A program made the position numbers and the translations under genes. DNA of 64,000 nt from Actinoplanes sp. DH11 (GTDB lineage Bacteria; Actinomycetota; Actinomycetes; Mycobacteriales; Micromonosporaceae), in assembly GCF_020873875.1 (NCBI RefSeq), contig NZ_JAHWGU010000004.1:186001-250000 (forward strand). The letters are read 5' to 3'. Position 1 is the stretch's first letter. Every line of letters starts with the position of its first letter. Under the pieces are notes generated by a model. The model was not told where the DNA came from. It did not search any database and saw nothing but the letters and a program-made list of their open reading frames with translations. Of the stretch, positions 1 through 7,108 are shown one piece after another.

Positions 1-336
1 GGCTGGGCGCACACCATCGAGTACGGCGACCACGCCGCGGCCGTCCATGCCATCGCCCGGGTCATGGCGACGTTGCACAGCGACGAGCACGCGTTCGCCC
101 CGCCCCCGGAGTGGTGGCGCACCCCGCTCGGCCAGGCGGTCGTCCGCCGGGTCGGGCACCCGTTCGCGGAGTCGGTCTCCCTGACGACCGCCGGCGCCAT
201 GCTCGGCATCAGCCGGCAGGGCGTGCACGACCTGGTCCGGCGTGGGCGCCTGCCCCGCCACCCCGACGGCGGTGTGCCGGTCGCCGCCGTCCGTGACCGC
301 TTGCTCAACACGCCTCCGACAGAGGAGATCCCATGA
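1..336 (+). CDS. Small helix-turn-helix DNA-binding protein, 5' end outside window
   Basis: The open frame runs from the first base without a stop, and the residues before the first ATG at 64 (reading ...EYGDHAAAVHAIARV) look like protein, so the true start is probably upstream. About 111 residues are visible. The segment SLTTAGAMLGISRQGVHDLV followed by RRGRLPRH resembles the winged HTH of MerR/excisionase-like proteins, where the first helix reads 'TxxxAxxLGISRQxVxxLvxxGxLP'. The stop overlaps the ATG of the next gene (ATGA, 333-336), which suggests translational coupling with the hydrolase. No partner or DNA site can be named from the sequence. It could be an antitoxin-like or regulator-like small protein. 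Confidence 0.6.
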   Translation, partial: GWAHTIEYGDHAAAVHAIARVMATLHSDEHAFAPPPEWWRTPLGQAVVRRVGHPFAESVSLTTAGAMLGISRQGVHDLVRRGRLPRHPDGGVPVAAVRDRLLNTPPTEEIP

Positions 337-1235
337 TCAACGACCGTCTCATCGACGCCGGCGAACTGCCCGTCGCCGTCCGGGACTTCGGCGGCGACCA
401 GCCACCGCTGCTGCTCCTGCACGGCGCCGGGGCCAACCTGGCGCACATGACCACGCTGGCCCGCGCCCTCCGGCCACGCCATCGGGTGATCACCGTCGAT
501 CTGCGCGGGCACGGCCGCTCCGGCGACGGACCGTGGACCTGGGACGCGGCGCTCGGGGATTTGGCGGCCGTCTGCGTACAGATGGAACTGGACCGCCCCG
601 CAGTTGTCGGTCACTCCCTCGGCGGGATGCTCGCCGCCCTCTGGGGTCAGCGGCACCCGGAGTCGCTCGGTGTGGTCAGCCTCGACGGCAACCCGCCGCC
701 CACGACCCCGGCGCACCTGCCCGGACTGGACCCGGAGAAGGCGACGGCCGAACTGGCCCGGTTGCACAGCGTCTTCGACGCGGTCGAGGCAGCCGCCGGC
801 CAGGTCATCCCCGCGGACCAGCTCCCCGACCTGGTGGAGCAGCAGCAGATGGCGGCCCGCGACATGGGCGCCAACGAGAAGGTGTGGATCGAGGGCTTCC
901 GGCGCAACCTGGTGCACGTGGCCGGCGAGACGTCGATCCGGCCGTCCGCGCAGGCCACCTCCGAGCTGCGCGCGCTGATGAACGCGCTGGACCTGACCCC
1001 CGTCTACGCGGCCACCACCTGCCCGGAGCTGGTCGTGCTGCCCACTCGCAGCCTGCCGCAGCAGGAGCCGTTCGCCGAGCTCTACGAGTCGCACCGCCGC
1101 TTCCTGGTGGAGCAGGCGCAGTCGGTGCCGCACCTGCGCTACCTCTCGCTCGCCGACGCCTCGCACGCCATGGTTATCGAGCAGCCCACCGCCCTCGCCT
1201 CGATCATCAGCGATTTCCTGGCGGGCCATCGCTGA
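333..1235 (+). CDS. Alpha/beta-fold hydrolase
   Basis: This 300-residue protein has the hallmarks of an alpha/beta hydrolase: the oxyanion-hole HG in LLLLHGAGAN near residue 33, DLRGHGRS after strand 4, the nucleophile elbow GHSLGG (Ser near 95) and a late histidine in DASHAM near residue 285. Substrate cannot be read from the sequence; candidates are esters, lactones, epoxides or a C-C bond. The start ATG overlaps the upstream stop by 4 bp and is preceded by GGAG, so it is co-translated with the HTH gene. The last residues end 26 bp before a convergent gene. Confidence 0.85.
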   Translation: MINDRLIDAGELPVAVRDFGGDQPPLLLLHGAGANLAHMTTLARALRPRHRVITVDLRGHGRSGDGPWTWDAALGDLAAVCVQMELDRPAVVGHSLGGMLAALWGQRHPESLGVVSLDGNPPPTTPAHLPGLDPEKATAELARLHSVFDAVEAAAGQVIPADQLPDLVEQQQMAARDMGANEKVWIEGFRRNLVHVAGETSIRPSAQATSELRALMNALDLTPVYAATTCPELVVLPTRSLPQQEPFAELYESHRRFLVEQAQSVPHLRYLSLADASHAMVIEQPTALASIISDFLAGHR

Positions 1236-1260
1236 CCCACCCGCCGCGCCGGGCCCCGGC

Positions 1261-1530
1261 TCACTCGTGGTCGGACAGCCCGGCGGCGGCAAGGTTGACG
1301 GCAACCAGGGCAAAACCACCGAGTACGGGCCACAGCACCGCACCGGCAAACGCGCCGACCGCACTGTCCCGCCGAGCGTGCCGGCTGTGCCACTGACCGA
1401 TAAGGATCACCGCAATCGGCGCGGCGGCGAAAACCACCCAGGCGACGGCTGCCTTCCGGACCAGGTAGATGACCACGATCCCACCCGCCCACACGGCCAG
1501 GGACTGTGCCAGACCTCGCTTCACCGGCAC
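1261..1530 (-). CDS. Small integral membrane protein
   Basis: About 89 residues from a GTG at 1530; a second GTG at 1524 is also possible, and the Shine-Dalgarno signal is weak for both. The frame stays open further upstream, but that part is arginine/cysteine-rich and overlaps the nrdJ terminator hairpin, so I exclude it. Two or three hydrophobic segments are visible: SLAVWAGGIVVIYLV, AWVVFAAAPIAVILIG and AVGAFAGAVLWPVLGGFALVAV, with a basic RHARRD loop. No family recognised. It lies in the same direction as nrdR-nrdJ but beyond their terminator. Confidence 0.5.
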   Translation of the reverse strand: MPVKRGLAQSLAVWAGGIVVIYLVRKAAVAWVVFAAAPIAVILIGQWHSRHARRDSAVGAFAGAVLWPVLGGFALVAVNLAAAGLSDHE

Positions 1531-1634
1531 ACCGTACCGGCAGCGTTGCCGCGATGACGGACGATGTCTGCGTGCGGATCCGGAGCATCCTGCGACCCGG
1601 CGTGACGAAAGCCCGCCTCGACCCGGCCGCCCGC

Positions 1635-1676
1635 AGCGAATGCCTCCCGCCCAGAATCGGACGGGAGGCATTCGCT
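1635..1676 (-). terminator. Terminator hairpin after nrdJ
   Basis: A perfect 15-bp stem (AGCGAATGCCTCCCG and its complement) with a 12-nt loop lies 18 nt past the nrdJ stop. There is no U-run, as is common in high-GC actinobacteria. Confidence 0.8.
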
Positions 1677-1693
1677 CGCGGGGCTACCCGATG

Positions 1694-4579
1694 TCAGCTG
1701 CAGCCGGAGGTGGAGCCGCAGCCCTCGCAGACGTAGCAGCTGCCCGCGCGGCGCATCTTGGTGCCGCAGGTGAAGCAGAGCGGCGCGTCGGCGGCGTGGC
1801 CGGTGACGATTTCCAGGAGCTCGGTCGAGGAGCCGGCGGTGACCGGTGCCTCGGCGGGCGTGGCGGGCTTCGTCGCCTCGGGCGCGGGTGCGGCCGGGGT
1901 GGTGGCGGCCACCGGGGCGGACGCGGCCATGCCGGCCAGGTCCACGCCGCCGGCTTCGGCGGCCATCTCGGCCTGTGCCTGGGCGGTACGCTCGGCGGCC
2001 GTGAAGATGCCCAGCTCGGAGCGGGTCTCGTACGGCAGGAAGTCCAGTGCCAGGCGACGGAAGATGTAGTCCATCACCGAGGACGACATGCGCACGTCCG
2101 GGTCGTCGGTCATGCCGGCGGGCTCGAAGCGCATGTTGGTGAACTTCGCGACGTACGTCTCCAGCGGGACGCCGTACTGCAGGCCGATCGAGATGGCCAC
2201 CGAGAAGGCGTCCATCACACCGGCCAGGGTGCTGCCCTGCTTCGACATCTTCAGGAAGACCTCACCGAGGCCGTCGTCCGGGTAGGACGACGCGGTCAGG
2301 TAACCCTCGGCGCCGCCGACCGAGAAGGACACCGTCTCGGACGGGCGCTTCTTGGGCAGGCGCTTGCGGACCGGCCGGTACTCGATGACCTTCTCGACCT
2401 CGGCAGCCGGGGCGGCCTCGGCCGGAGCCTTCTCGGTCGCCTTGGCGCCCTTGCCGGCCGAGAGCGGCTGGCCGACCTTGCAGTTGTCGCGGTAGATCGC
2501 GAGTGCCTTCAGGCCGAGCTTCCAGCCCTGGTAGTGGATCTCCTCGATCTCCTCGACGGTGGCCGTCTCCGGCATGTTGACCGTCTTGGAGATGGCGCCG
2601 GAGATGAACGGCTGCACGGCCGCCATCATCCGCACGTGACCCAGCGGGGCGATGGCCCGCTCGCCCATGGCGCAGTCGAAGACCGCGTAGTGCTCCGGCT
2701 TGAGGCCGGGCGCGTCGACGACGTTGCCGTGGTCGGAGATGTGCTCGACGATCGCCTCGACCTGCTCCTCGGGGTAGCCGAGGGTGCGCAGGGCGCGCGG
2801 CACCGTCTGGTTGACGATCTGCATGGAGCCGCCGCCGACCAGCTTCTTGAACTTGACCAGAGCCAGGTCGGGCTCGATGCCGGTGGTGTCGCAGTCCATC
2901 ATCAGGCCGATGGTGCCGGTCGGTGCGAGCACCGAGGCCTGCGCGTTGCGCCAGCCGTTCTTCTCACCGATCTTGTTGCCGTTCTTCCACTGCTTGGTGG
3001 CCTCACGGACGATCTCGGTGGCGACGACGCCCTGCGGGCGGATCTCGTCGTTGGCGGCGGCGTGCTTGCGCATGACGCGCTGGTGGGCGTCGGCGTTGCG
3101 GGCATAGCCCTCGTACGCCCCGACGACACCGGCCAGCTCGGCGGAGCGACGGTACGCCGTACCGGTCATCAGCGAGGTGATCGCGGCGGCGACGCCACGG
3201 CCGGCCTCCGAGTCGTAGGGCAGGCCCGACGCCATCAGCAGGGCGCCGATGTTCGCGTACCCGATGCCCAGCTGGCGGTAGGCGCGGGTGGTGACCCCGA
3301 TCTTCTCGGTCGGGAAGTCGGCGAAGCAGATCGAGATGTCCATCGCGGTGATGATGAACTCGACGCTCTTGACGAACTTCTCCACCTCGAAGCCACCGTC
3401 GGCCTTGAGGAACTTCATCAGGTTCAGCGAGGCCAGGTTGCAGGACGAGTCGTCCAGCGACATGTACTCCGAGCAGGGGTTGGACGCGGTGATCCGGCCC
3501 GTCTCGGGGTTCGTGTGCCAGTCGTTGATGGTGTCGTCGTACTGCAGACCCGGGTCGGCGCACTCCCACGCGGCGGTGGCGATGTCACGGAACAGCTTCT
3601 TGGCGTCGATGGTCTCGATGACCTCGCCGTTGAGCCGGCCGCGGAGACCGAACTCGGTGCCCTCCTCGTACGCCCGCATGAACTCGTCGCTGACCCGCAC
3701 CGAGTTGTTGGCGTTCTGGTACTGCACGGAGACGATGTCGTCGCCGCCCAGGTCCATGTCGAAGCCGGCGTCCCGCAGCGCCCGGATCTTGTCTTCCTCG
3801 CGGGCCTTGGTCCGGACGAACTCCTCGATGTCCGGGTGGTCGACGTCGAGGATGACCATCTTCGCGGCCCGCCGGGTGGCGCCACCGGACTTGATGGTGC
3901 CCGCGCTGGCGTCGGCGCCGCGCATGAAGCTGACCGGGCCGCTCGCGGTGCCGCCGGAGGAGAGCAGCTCCTTCGAGGACCGGATCCGGGACAGGTTCAC
4001 ACCCGAGCCGGAACCGCCCTTGAAGATCAGGCCCTCTTCCTTGTACCAGTCGAGGATCGAGTCCATCGAGTCGTCGACGGAGAGGATGAAGCAGGCGCTG
4101 ACCTGCTGCGGCGACTGGGTGCCGACGTTGAACCAGACCGGCGAGTTGAAGCTGAAGACCTGGTGCAGCAGCATCCAGGTGAGCTCGTGGTCGAAGATCT
4201 CGGCATCGGCCGGGGTCGCGAAGTAGCCGTACTCCTCGCCCGCCTTGCGGTAGGTCTTCACCACGCGGTCGATCAGCTGCCGGAGCGAAACCTCGCGCTC
4301 GGGCGTGCCGACCGCTCCGCGGAAGTACTTCGTCGTGACGATGTTCGCGGCGTTCACGCTCCAGAACGCCGGGAACTCCACGCCGCGCTGCTCGAAGTTG
4401 ATCGAGCCGTCACGCCAGTTGGTCATGACGACGTCGCGGCGTTCCCACTCCACCTCGTCGTACGGGTGGACGCCCTCGGTCGTCCACACACGCTCCACAC
4501 GCAGCCCCCCGGCCGCCGCGCCGCTGCCGCCGCTCGTCCGGCTGCGCTGGCGACCTGCTGTGATGCCGTCTCCGGCCAT
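1694..4579 (-). CDS. nrdJ: Vitamin B12-dependent (class II) ribonucleoside-diphosphate reductase
   Basis: This 961-residue protein reduces ribonucleotides to deoxyribonucleotides using adenosylcobalamin to generate the thiyl radical, supplying dNTPs without oxygen. Characteristic blocks include FNSPVWFNVG, QVSACFILSVDDSMDSI, KGGSGSGVNLS, NPCSEYM and the C-terminal zinc-ribbon-like segment with CxxC pairs (CFTCG, CYVCEGCG) carrying the redox-active cysteines. A long Ala/Pro/Glu-rich linker precedes the zinc ribbon. The ATG at 4579 follows GAGGGGGAG at a spacing of about 9. It sits 60 bp downstream of nrdR on the same strand, the usual actinobacterial nrdR-nrdJ pair. No cobalamin riboswitch was recognised in the short gap. 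Confidence 0.97.
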   Translation of the reverse strand: MAGDGITAGRQRSRTSGGSGAAAGGLRVERVWTTEGVHPYDEVEWERRDVVMTNWRDGSINFEQRGVEFPAFWSVNAANIVTTKYFRGAVGTPEREVSLRQLIDRVVKTYRKAGEEYGYFATPADAEIFDHELTWMLLHQVFSFNSPVWFNVGTQSPQQVSACFILSVDDSMDSILDWYKEEGLIFKGGSGSGVNLSRIRSSKELLSSGGTASGPVSFMRGADASAGTIKSGGATRRAAKMVILDVDHPDIEEFVRTKAREEDKIRALRDAGFDMDLGGDDIVSVQYQNANNSVRVSDEFMRAYEEGTEFGLRGRLNGEVIETIDAKKLFRDIATAAWECADPGLQYDDTINDWHTNPETGRITASNPCSEYMSLDDSSCNLASLNLMKFLKADGGFEVEKFVKSVEFIITAMDISICFADFPTEKIGVTTRAYRQLGIGYANIGALLMASGLPYDSEAGRGVAAAITSLMTGTAYRRSAELAGVVGAYEGYARNADAHQRVMRKHAAANDEIRPQGVVATEIVREATKQWKNGNKIGEKNGWRNAQASVLAPTGTIGLMMDCDTTGIEPDLALVKFKKLVGGGSMQIVNQTVPRALRTLGYPEEQVEAIVEHISDHGNVVDAPGLKPEHYAVFDCAMGERAIAPLGHVRMMAAVQPFISGAISKTVNMPETATVEEIEEIHYQGWKLGLKALAIYRDNCKVGQPLSAGKGAKATEKAPAEAAPAAEVEKVIEYRPVRKRLPKKRPSETVSFSVGGAEGYLTASSYPDDGLGEVFLKMSKQGSTLAGVMDAFSVAISIGLQYGVPLETYVAKFTNMRFEPAGMTDDPDVRMSSSVMDYIFRRLALDFLPYETRSELGIFTAAERTAQAQAEMAAEAGGVDLAGMAASAPVAATTPAAPAPEATKPATPAEAPVTAGSSTELLEIVTGHAADAPLCFTCGTKMRRAGSCYVCEGCGSTSGCS

Positions 4580-4639
4580 AAGGATGTGCTCCCCCTCGTA
4601 GAAACCCGCGGAAAGGTGTAGCTGGCTTGCCGGCTGTGC

Positions 4640-5158
4640 TCAGCCGTTGAGCTTGGGTGTCCGCGCGCCGGACCGTGGCGCGACGGCGTGTCGCGTCCCG
4701 GGTTCCCGGACGGCGGGCGCCTCGCGCAGCGCGGCGATCTCGTTCTCGAATTCGTCGAGAGAGTCGAACGCCTTGTAGACGCTGGCGAACCGCAGGTAGG
4801 CCACCTGGTCCAGCTCACGCAGCGGCGTGAGGATGGCCAGTCCCACCTCGTGGCTGGGGATCTCGGCGGCGCCCCGGGCCCGGACGGTCTCCTCGACCCG
4901 CTGCGCGAGCAGCGCGATCGAGTCCTCGTCGACGGGACGGCCCTGGCAGGCCTTCCGGACGCCACTCATGATCTTCGTACGGCTGAAGGGTTCGGTGACG
5001 CCGCTGCGCTTGACCACCGCGAGGACCGCCTCCTCGACAGTGGTGAACCGCTTGCCGCATTCGGTGCACGACCGGCGGCGGCGGATCAGCTGACCGTCAT
5101 CGGCTTCGCGCGAGTCGACCACACGCGAATCGGCGTGACGGCAGTACGGGCAACGCAC
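4640..5158 (-). CDS. nrdR: Transcriptional repressor NrdR
   Basis: A 172-residue repressor of ribonucleotide reductase genes that senses ATP/dATP. It starts at GTG 5158 with [17 protein letters not shown]. The N-terminal zinc ribbon has CPYC and CTECGKRF, and the ATP-cone follows ([24 protein letters not shown]...). The start is fixed by the strong GGAGGGGG at 6-nt spacing; the open frame further upstream lacks family similarity. The C-terminal 25 residues ([13 protein letters not shown]...) are a lineage-specific tail. It is expressed ahead of nrdJ, so the repressor and one of its targets share a transcript. Confidence 0.96.
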   Translation of the reverse strand: MRCPYCRHADSRVVDSREADDGQLIRRRRSCTECGKRFTTVEEAVLAVVKRSGVTEPFSRTKIMSGVRKACQGRPVDEDSIALLAQRVEETVRARGAAEIPSHEVGLAILTPLRELDQVAYLRFASVYKAFDSLDEFENEIAALREAPAVREPGTRHAVAPRSGARTPKLNG

Positions 5159-5251
5159 CGCGAACCCCCTCCGAGTCCCTCCCGACGGGGTCCGAGCACA
5201 CAGAAGCACAGCTTCGCCATGGTCAGAACCACTGCGAGGCTGTGCACGGTG

Positions 5252-5291
5252 TGTGGATAACCGGGGAGAGGGAAACCCAACCTGTGGATAA
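5252..5291 (-). promoter_or_regulatory. Pair of perfect DnaA boxes upstream of nrdR-nrdJ
   Basis: The 9-mer TTATCCACA occurs on the minus strand at 5252-5260 and again at 5283-5291, exactly 31 bp apart, or three helical turns. It matches the classical DnaA box with no mismatch. The pair lies 94-133 bp upstream of the nrdR start. DnaA control of ribonucleotide reductase is established for E. coli nrdAB; here it is an inference. Confidence 0.55.
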
Positions 5292-5306
5292 CTTGCATCC
5301 ATGTAA

Positions 5307-5319
5307 CCACTAGATGTTG
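5307..5319 (-). promoter_or_regulatory. Candidate NrdR box
   Basis: CAACATCTAGTGG on the minus strand matches about 10 of 13 positions of the NrdR-box core (CwATATaTwGtgt type, with the CTAGTG half found in actinobacteria). It is 150 bp upstream of nrdR. A second box at the usual 31-bp spacing was not clearly found, because that phase is occupied by the DnaA-box pair. Confidence 0.4.
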
Positions 5320-5507
5320 GGGTAGACGCTATGCCCCGGCGGACGCGGACGCAAGCCAAGCGGTGTGCCGACGCGCCGCGATTTAAAGCTCACCACCAGG
5401 GGTGATGTCACGATCACTCACCGAAGCCGATGGACGCGGTGCGACGCGCCGGTGAATCGGACGAGCCACCCGACGGATGACCATCGAGGGACAGTTAACG
5501 GCGCAGG

Positions 5508-5645
5508 TCAGCCCTGCGAAGCCGACGTGAACAACACGACACTGGCGAGCACCGCGAGCACCAGGTAGACACCGAGAAGAACCATCCGGCCACGCCGGGT
5601 CAGCCGCACGGGCGGCGCGGCGTGTCGCATCCCACTGGAAACCAT
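5508..5645 (-). CDS. 45-residue single-pass membrane microprotein divergent from lexA
   Basis: ATG at 5645 follows a strong GAGGAGGGG Shine-Dalgarno at 5-nt spacing. The product has a basic N-terminus (VRLTRRGR) and one hydrophobic helix (MVLLGVYLVLAVLASVVLF), then ends after TSASQG. Its position, divergent from lexA and upstream of nrdR, is where many actinobacteria keep a LysM-domain SOS gene (M. tuberculosis Rv2719c/ChiZ; functionally compare C. glutamicum DivS). The RLTRRGR-plus-helix opening looks like the anchor of those proteins, but no LysM motif follows in any frame up to 5360. I infer a truncated, anchor-only member. The gene is short, and the case rests on the ribosome binding site, the membrane helix and the context. 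Confidence 0.6.
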   Translation of the reverse strand: MVSSGMRHAAPPVRLTRRGRMVLLGVYLVLAVLASVVLFTSASQG

Positions 5646-5687
5646 GTCGACCCCTCCTCGCCCACTGGCTTGTGGACACCAGTTCTA

Positions 5688-5727
5688 TAGAACGCCCGTA
5701 CGACGGTCTATCAGAACACGCGTACGG
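5688..5727. promoter_or_regulatory. Two LexA boxes in the lexA/microprotein divergent promoter
   Basis: GAAC-GCCC-GTAC at 5690-5701 and GAAC-ACGC-GTAC at 5714-5725, 24 bp apart. Read on the minus strand they are TCGTAC-N4-GTTC and CCGTAC-N4-GTTC. This is an asymmetric form of the actinobacterial SOS box (GAAC-N4-GTTC). The same form occurs twice before recA. A perfect palindrome GTTCTATAGAAC (5682-5693) overlaps the first box. Confidence 0.7.
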
Positions 5728-5763
5728 AAGTCGAGCCCCGACGCGCGACACGCCGGGAAAAGC

Positions 5764-5779
5764 TCGTACAGATGTTTGA
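5764..5779 (+). promoter_or_regulatory. Third LexA-type box, lexA-proximal
   Basis: TCGTACAGATGTTTGA fits the same TCGTAC-N4-GTTY form and lies 131 bp before the lexA start. A TTGAAT/TATTAC pair follows closely, but its spacing is too short to be a confident promoter. Confidence 0.5.
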
Positions 5780-5909
5780 ATATGTCGCATCTCCCTATTA
5801 CGGTTCTGGGTCAAGAGGGGTCAGCCGGGCAGATGCCATCCCCACAGCGTCGGTCCGGCTCCGCGACGCACCACGTGCCGACAGGCACTGGCCGACAGGG
5901 AGGGCGGAC

Positions 5910-6701
5910 GTGTCGACCGACGACCGGACGAGCGAGCAGCAACCGACGAGGAAGCCCGAGGCCGGTAACGCCCCGGCGGCCATCCGGCGCCGCACACCGA
6001 GCCGGGCCCGCAGCGCCGACGCACCCCAGCTGCGCTCGGTCACACCGATCGGGCACGTCCCCGAGGCCGTCGCCCCCGACCTCACCGCACGCCAGCGCCG
6101 CATCCTCGAGTTCATCCGCGACTGGGTGGAGCGTTACGGATACCCGCCGAGCGTGCGCGAGATCGGCGAAGCGGTCGGCCTGGTCTCCCCCTCCAGCGTG
6201 GCCTACCAGCTGAAAGCCCTGGAGAGCAAAGGCTACCTGCGACGCGACCCGAACCGGCCGCGCGCCGTCGACGTCCGCGTCCCCGGCGAGATGGTCGACG
6301 ACGAGGCGTTGCGCGCCGCCCGCCCGCAACCGGCGTACGTGCCTCTGGTCGGCCGGATCGCCGCCGGTGGCCCGATCCTGGCCGAGCAGTCCGTGGAGGA
6401 CTTCTTCCCCCTCCCGCGCGAACTGGTCGGCGAGGGCGACGTCTTCATGCTCGAGGTCAAGGGCGAGTCGATGATCGACGCGGCCATCTGCAACGGCGAC
6501 TGGGTCGTGGTGCGCCAGCAGCACACCGCCGAGGCCGGCGACATCGTGGCCGCCATGATCGACGGCGAGGCCACGGTGAAGAGCTACCGCCAGCGCGACG
6601 GCCACGTCTGGCTGATGCCGGCGAACCCCGCCTTCGACCCCATCCCCGGCGACGACGCCACCATCATGGGCAAGGTCGTGGCGGTCCTGCGCCGGGTCTG
6701 A
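5910..6701 (+). CDS. lexA: SOS repressor LexA
   Basis: This 263-residue repressor of DNA-damage genes is self-cleaved when stimulated by RecA filaments. The start is GTG 5910, preceded by GGGAGGG. After a disordered basic N-terminal extension of about 55 residues comes the winged HTH ([20 protein letters not shown], then [18 protein letters not shown]). The cleavage site is the Ala-Gly in RIAAGGPI, and the peptidase S24 domain has its nucleophile Ser in GESMIDAAI and the general-base Lys in GEATVKSY. LexA boxes in its own upstream region imply autoregulation. The N-terminal extension is longer than in E. coli but common in actinobacteria. Confidence 0.97.
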   Translation: MSTDDRTSEQQPTRKPEAGNAPAAIRRRTPSRARSADAPQLRSVTPIGHVPEAVAPDLTARQRRILEFIRDWVERYGYPPSVREIGEAVGLVSPSSVAYQLKALESKGYLRRDPNRPRAVDVRVPGEMVDDEALRAARPQPAYVPLVGRIAAGGPILAEQSVEDFFPLPRELVGEGDVFMLEVKGESMIDAAICNGDWVVVRQQHTAEAGDIVAAMIDGEATVKSYRQRDGHVWLMPANPAFDPIPGDDATIMGKVVAVLRRV

Positions 6702-6743
6702 CCCTTCAGCGGGGTACGGGTGACCGCCCGCACCCCGACGCAT

Positions 6744-6772
6744 CGAGGGCCGGCCCCCAGGACCGGCCCTCG
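6744..6772 (+). terminator. Terminator hairpin after lexA
   Basis: A 10-bp perfect stem, CGAGGGCCGG (6744-6753) with CCGGCCCTCG (6763-6772), and a 9-nt loop, 42 bp past the lexA stop. Confidence 0.7.
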
Positions 6773-6835
6773 GCCATGGACTCACCATCGCCGGAACACC
6801 CGCGCCGGACGGCAGACGACCGGGCTGCGCGGAGC

Positions 6836-7108
6836 GGTTCCCGGCAGTTGCCTTGCGGCTGCCGCCAAAGGTTCCGCCCATCCGGCGGCGGCTGCCACCG
6901 CTGGCCACGGTCCTCCGGCCGGCGGATGTCACCCGTTGGTTCCAGCTATCCAGCGGCCGGTCACTACCGTTGGTTCCAGCCATCCAGCGGCCGGTCACTA
7001 CCGGTGGTTCAGGTCCATCCGGCGGGCGGCTGCTAGCGGTAGTTCCGGTCCTCCGGCGGGCGGCTGCTAGCGGTAGTTCCGGTCCTCCGGCGGGCGGTTG
7101 CCGCCGTA
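6836..7108. repeat. Degenerate 34-bp tandem repeat array, about 8 units
   Basis: Units begin at 6836, 6870, 6903, 6938, 6972, 7006, 7041 and 7075 (spacing 33-35, mostly 34). The typical core is GGTTCCAGC-ATCCAGCGGC or, in the rightmost units, GTTCCGGTCCTCCGGCGGGC. The rightmost unit is the 3' end of the minus-strand gene ending at 7067, so the array looks like repeated duplication of that gene's tail (encoding ...PPEDRNYR and stop). Because 34 is not a multiple of 3, only one copy is in frame. There are no spacers, so this is not a CRISPR. Confidence 0.75.

Noticed and set aside
1469..4621. A 1050-codon open frame on the plus strand opposite nrdJ
   Set aside because: It is the complement of a certain gene; the product is a His/Arg/Gly/Asp-rich string without family motifs, a GC-skew shadow.
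4580..4639. Cobalamin riboswitch before nrdJ
   Set aside because: The nrdR-nrdJ gap is only 60 bp and lacks the B12-box; no larger leader was recognised before nrdR.
5360..5507. A LysM domain continuing the microprotein in another frame
   Set aside because: No GDTLWxIA-type motif in any of the three frames after the stop, so there is no simple frameshift.
6836..7108. 34-bp repeats as a CRISPR array
   Set aside because: Units are directly adjacent without unique spacers and no cas genes are present.
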